From the NCBI GenBank assembly GCA_936920625.1, contig CAKZHC010000038.1, positions 1 to 64,000 of the forward strand: a DNA stretch of 64,000 nt, read 5' to 3'. Position 1 is the first letter of the stretch. The number at the start of each line of letters is the position of its first letter. Source of the stretch: an uncultured Enterobacteriaceae bacterium (GTDB lineage Bacteria; Pseudomonadota; Gammaproteobacteria; Enterobacterales; Enterobacteriaceae). Positions 63,069 through 64,000 of the stretch are shown here, piece by piece. A program made the position numbers and the translations under genes. The notes under the pieces were generated by a model. That model made no database searches. It was given only the letters and a program-made list of their open reading frames with translations, and was not told where the DNA came from.

Positions 63069-64000
63069 AGCTGTGGTGGCTGGGGTTCAGCACTACGCTG
63101 GCTGGACTACTGGCGCGTCCGGTATGGCTGATAGTGTTGGTTTCACTCAGCATGATGAGTCTTATCTACGCTAAAGGGACTGTCTGGGATCTGCCCGTGG
63201 CGATAATCGACCGGGATCACTCAGGTACCAGTTATCATATCATTCGCAATCTGAACGCAACAGCTAAGATGAAGACGGTCAGTTATGTCAGCCTGGACAC
63301 AGCAATACACGATCTAGGATACCGTAAGCTGTTTGCAATCATCATCATCCCGCAGGACCTGCAACAAAAAATTCTGGCCGGGCAGCCGGTAACCATTCCA
63401 GTTTATGGTGATGCAACCAGCCGGCTGGCAAGCGGACAAATAGAGCAATATGTTACTAAAGCTTATCAGTCAATGCTGACCCGCTATCAGCATACCCGTC
63501 TGGAGTCACAGGGATTTAGTCCACGACAGGTATCAGTACTCACCACCCCCTTCATCGGCCAGACAGAGGCGGTGTTCAATCCCGGAATAGATTTTGCAGC
63601 AATAATCTTCCCCGGATTACTGGTGATGCTAATGCAGCAGACGTTGCTGATTGCCAGCGTCCGTGTCAACATAATGTTACGGGCTAAGGGTAATATTCCT
63701 GTTGCGCAAAAACTGGGCACGGTCAGTGCTCTGATACCGCCGTGGATGTTTTTGTCAGTGATGTTTTACATTATCTGGCCCTGGGTGCTAGGTTATCGAC
63801 AGACGGGCACTATAGCAGAGGTGTTACTACTGACATTTCCATTCCTGTTAGCCGTACTGGGTTTTGGCAAGTTCATTACTGAGTGTCTTGGACGGGTAGA
63901 ACACGTCTACCTGACACTCACTTTCATCAGCACACCTGTTTTTTATCTTTCCGGGATGCTCTGGCCGGTGCAGGTCATGCCTCGCTGGGTTTACGCTGTC
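63065..64000 (+). CDS. Second ABC-2 type permease (partial, runs off window)
   Basis: At least 312 residues start MKLWWLGFSTTLAGLLARPVW. A first helix (about 16-35) is followed by a periplasmic domain with VAIIDRDHSGTSYHIIRNL and then C-terminal helices including a late FYLSGMLWPVQVMPRW motif typical of the family. It is a paralogue of the preceding permease, suggesting a heterodimer. The 3' end is outside the window. Confidence 0.85.
   Translation, partial: MKLWWLGFSTTLAGLLARPVWLIVLVSLSMMSLIYAKGTVWDLPVAIIDRDHSGTSYHIIRNLNATAKMKTVSYVSLDTAIHDLGYRKLFAIIIIPQDLQQKILAGQPVTIPVYGDATSRLASGQIEQYVTKAYQSMLTRYQHTRLESQGFSPRQVSVLTTPFIGQTEAVFNPGIDFAAIIFPGLLVMLMQQTLLIASVRVNIMLRAKGNIPVAQKLGTVSALIPPWMFLSVMFYIIWPWVLGYRQTGTIAEVLLLTFPFLLAVLGFGKFITECLGRVEHVYLTLTFISTPVFYLSGMLWPVQVMPRWVYAV

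Overview
The window is a chromosomal segment of a gammaproteobacterium of the order Enterobacterales. Nearly every protein matches its Escherichia coli counterpart over full length, and the gene order follows the E. coli argR-mdh-degS ... pnp-deaD-yhbW segment read in reverse. Base composition looks moderate (roughly mid-to-high 40s % G+C by eye). Many genes expected at fixed places are gone or survive only as eroded relics (hpf, dacB and nlpI clearly; mtgA and yrbG probably). Others, such as yhcC, yhbE, argG, yhbX and mtr, leave no trace that I can see. Long non-coding gaps full of relics suggest a genome undergoing reduction, as in a host-restricted (for example insect-associated) symbiont. 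That lifestyle is an inference; I cannot name the species.

Layout. 1-9 kb: a hexamer repeat, argR with ARG boxes, mdh, the periplasmic proteases degS and degQ (DegQ lacks its catalytic Asp), zapG, zapE, rplM-rpsI and sspA-sspB. 9-15 kb: gltD and gltB (glutamate synthase). 15.8-18.4 kb: arcB, whose stop codon has been lost by an indel inside the terminator tract of the antisense ArcZ small RNA. 19-26 kb: the nitrogen-PTS/sigma54 block (npr, rapZ, ptsN, broken hpf, rpoN), then lptB-lptA-lptC-kdsC-kdsD. 26.8-32 kb: mlaFEDCB, ibaG, murA and sfsB. 32.3-35.5 kb: the one clearly accessory region, A+T-rich, with repeated copies of a PAS-type LuxR regulator and a decaying small membrane protein, one regulator copy having been rearranged at a 6-bp microhomology. 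35.6-46.9 kb: ispB, rplU-rpmA, obgE, dacB relic, greA, yhbY, rlmE-ftsH, folP-glmM, secG. 47-56.5 kb: tRNA-Leu(GAG), initiator tRNA-Met, rimP-nusA-infB-rbfA-truB-rpsO-pnp. 56.5-60.6 kb: nlpI relic, deaD, yhbW. 61-64 kb: an HlyD-type adaptor and two ABC-2 type membrane proteins, the last running off the window.

Function. What is retained is mostly translation, transcription elongation, ribosome maturation, RNA decay and outer-envelope building: LPS transport (Lpt), Kdo synthesis (Kds), lipid asymmetry (Mla), MurA and GlmM. Redox sensing (ArcB/ArcZ) and glutamate synthesis are also retained. Three of the eroded genes (dacB, mtgA, nlpI) act in peptidoglycan trimming or synthesis, so murein remodelling appears simplified. 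Several intact-looking genes carry single changes with predictable consequences: DegQ Asp to Gly, FtsH ending at its self-processing site, ArcB read-through, and initiator tRNA encoding CCG instead of CCA. I found no CRISPR array, prophage or intact insertion sequence.
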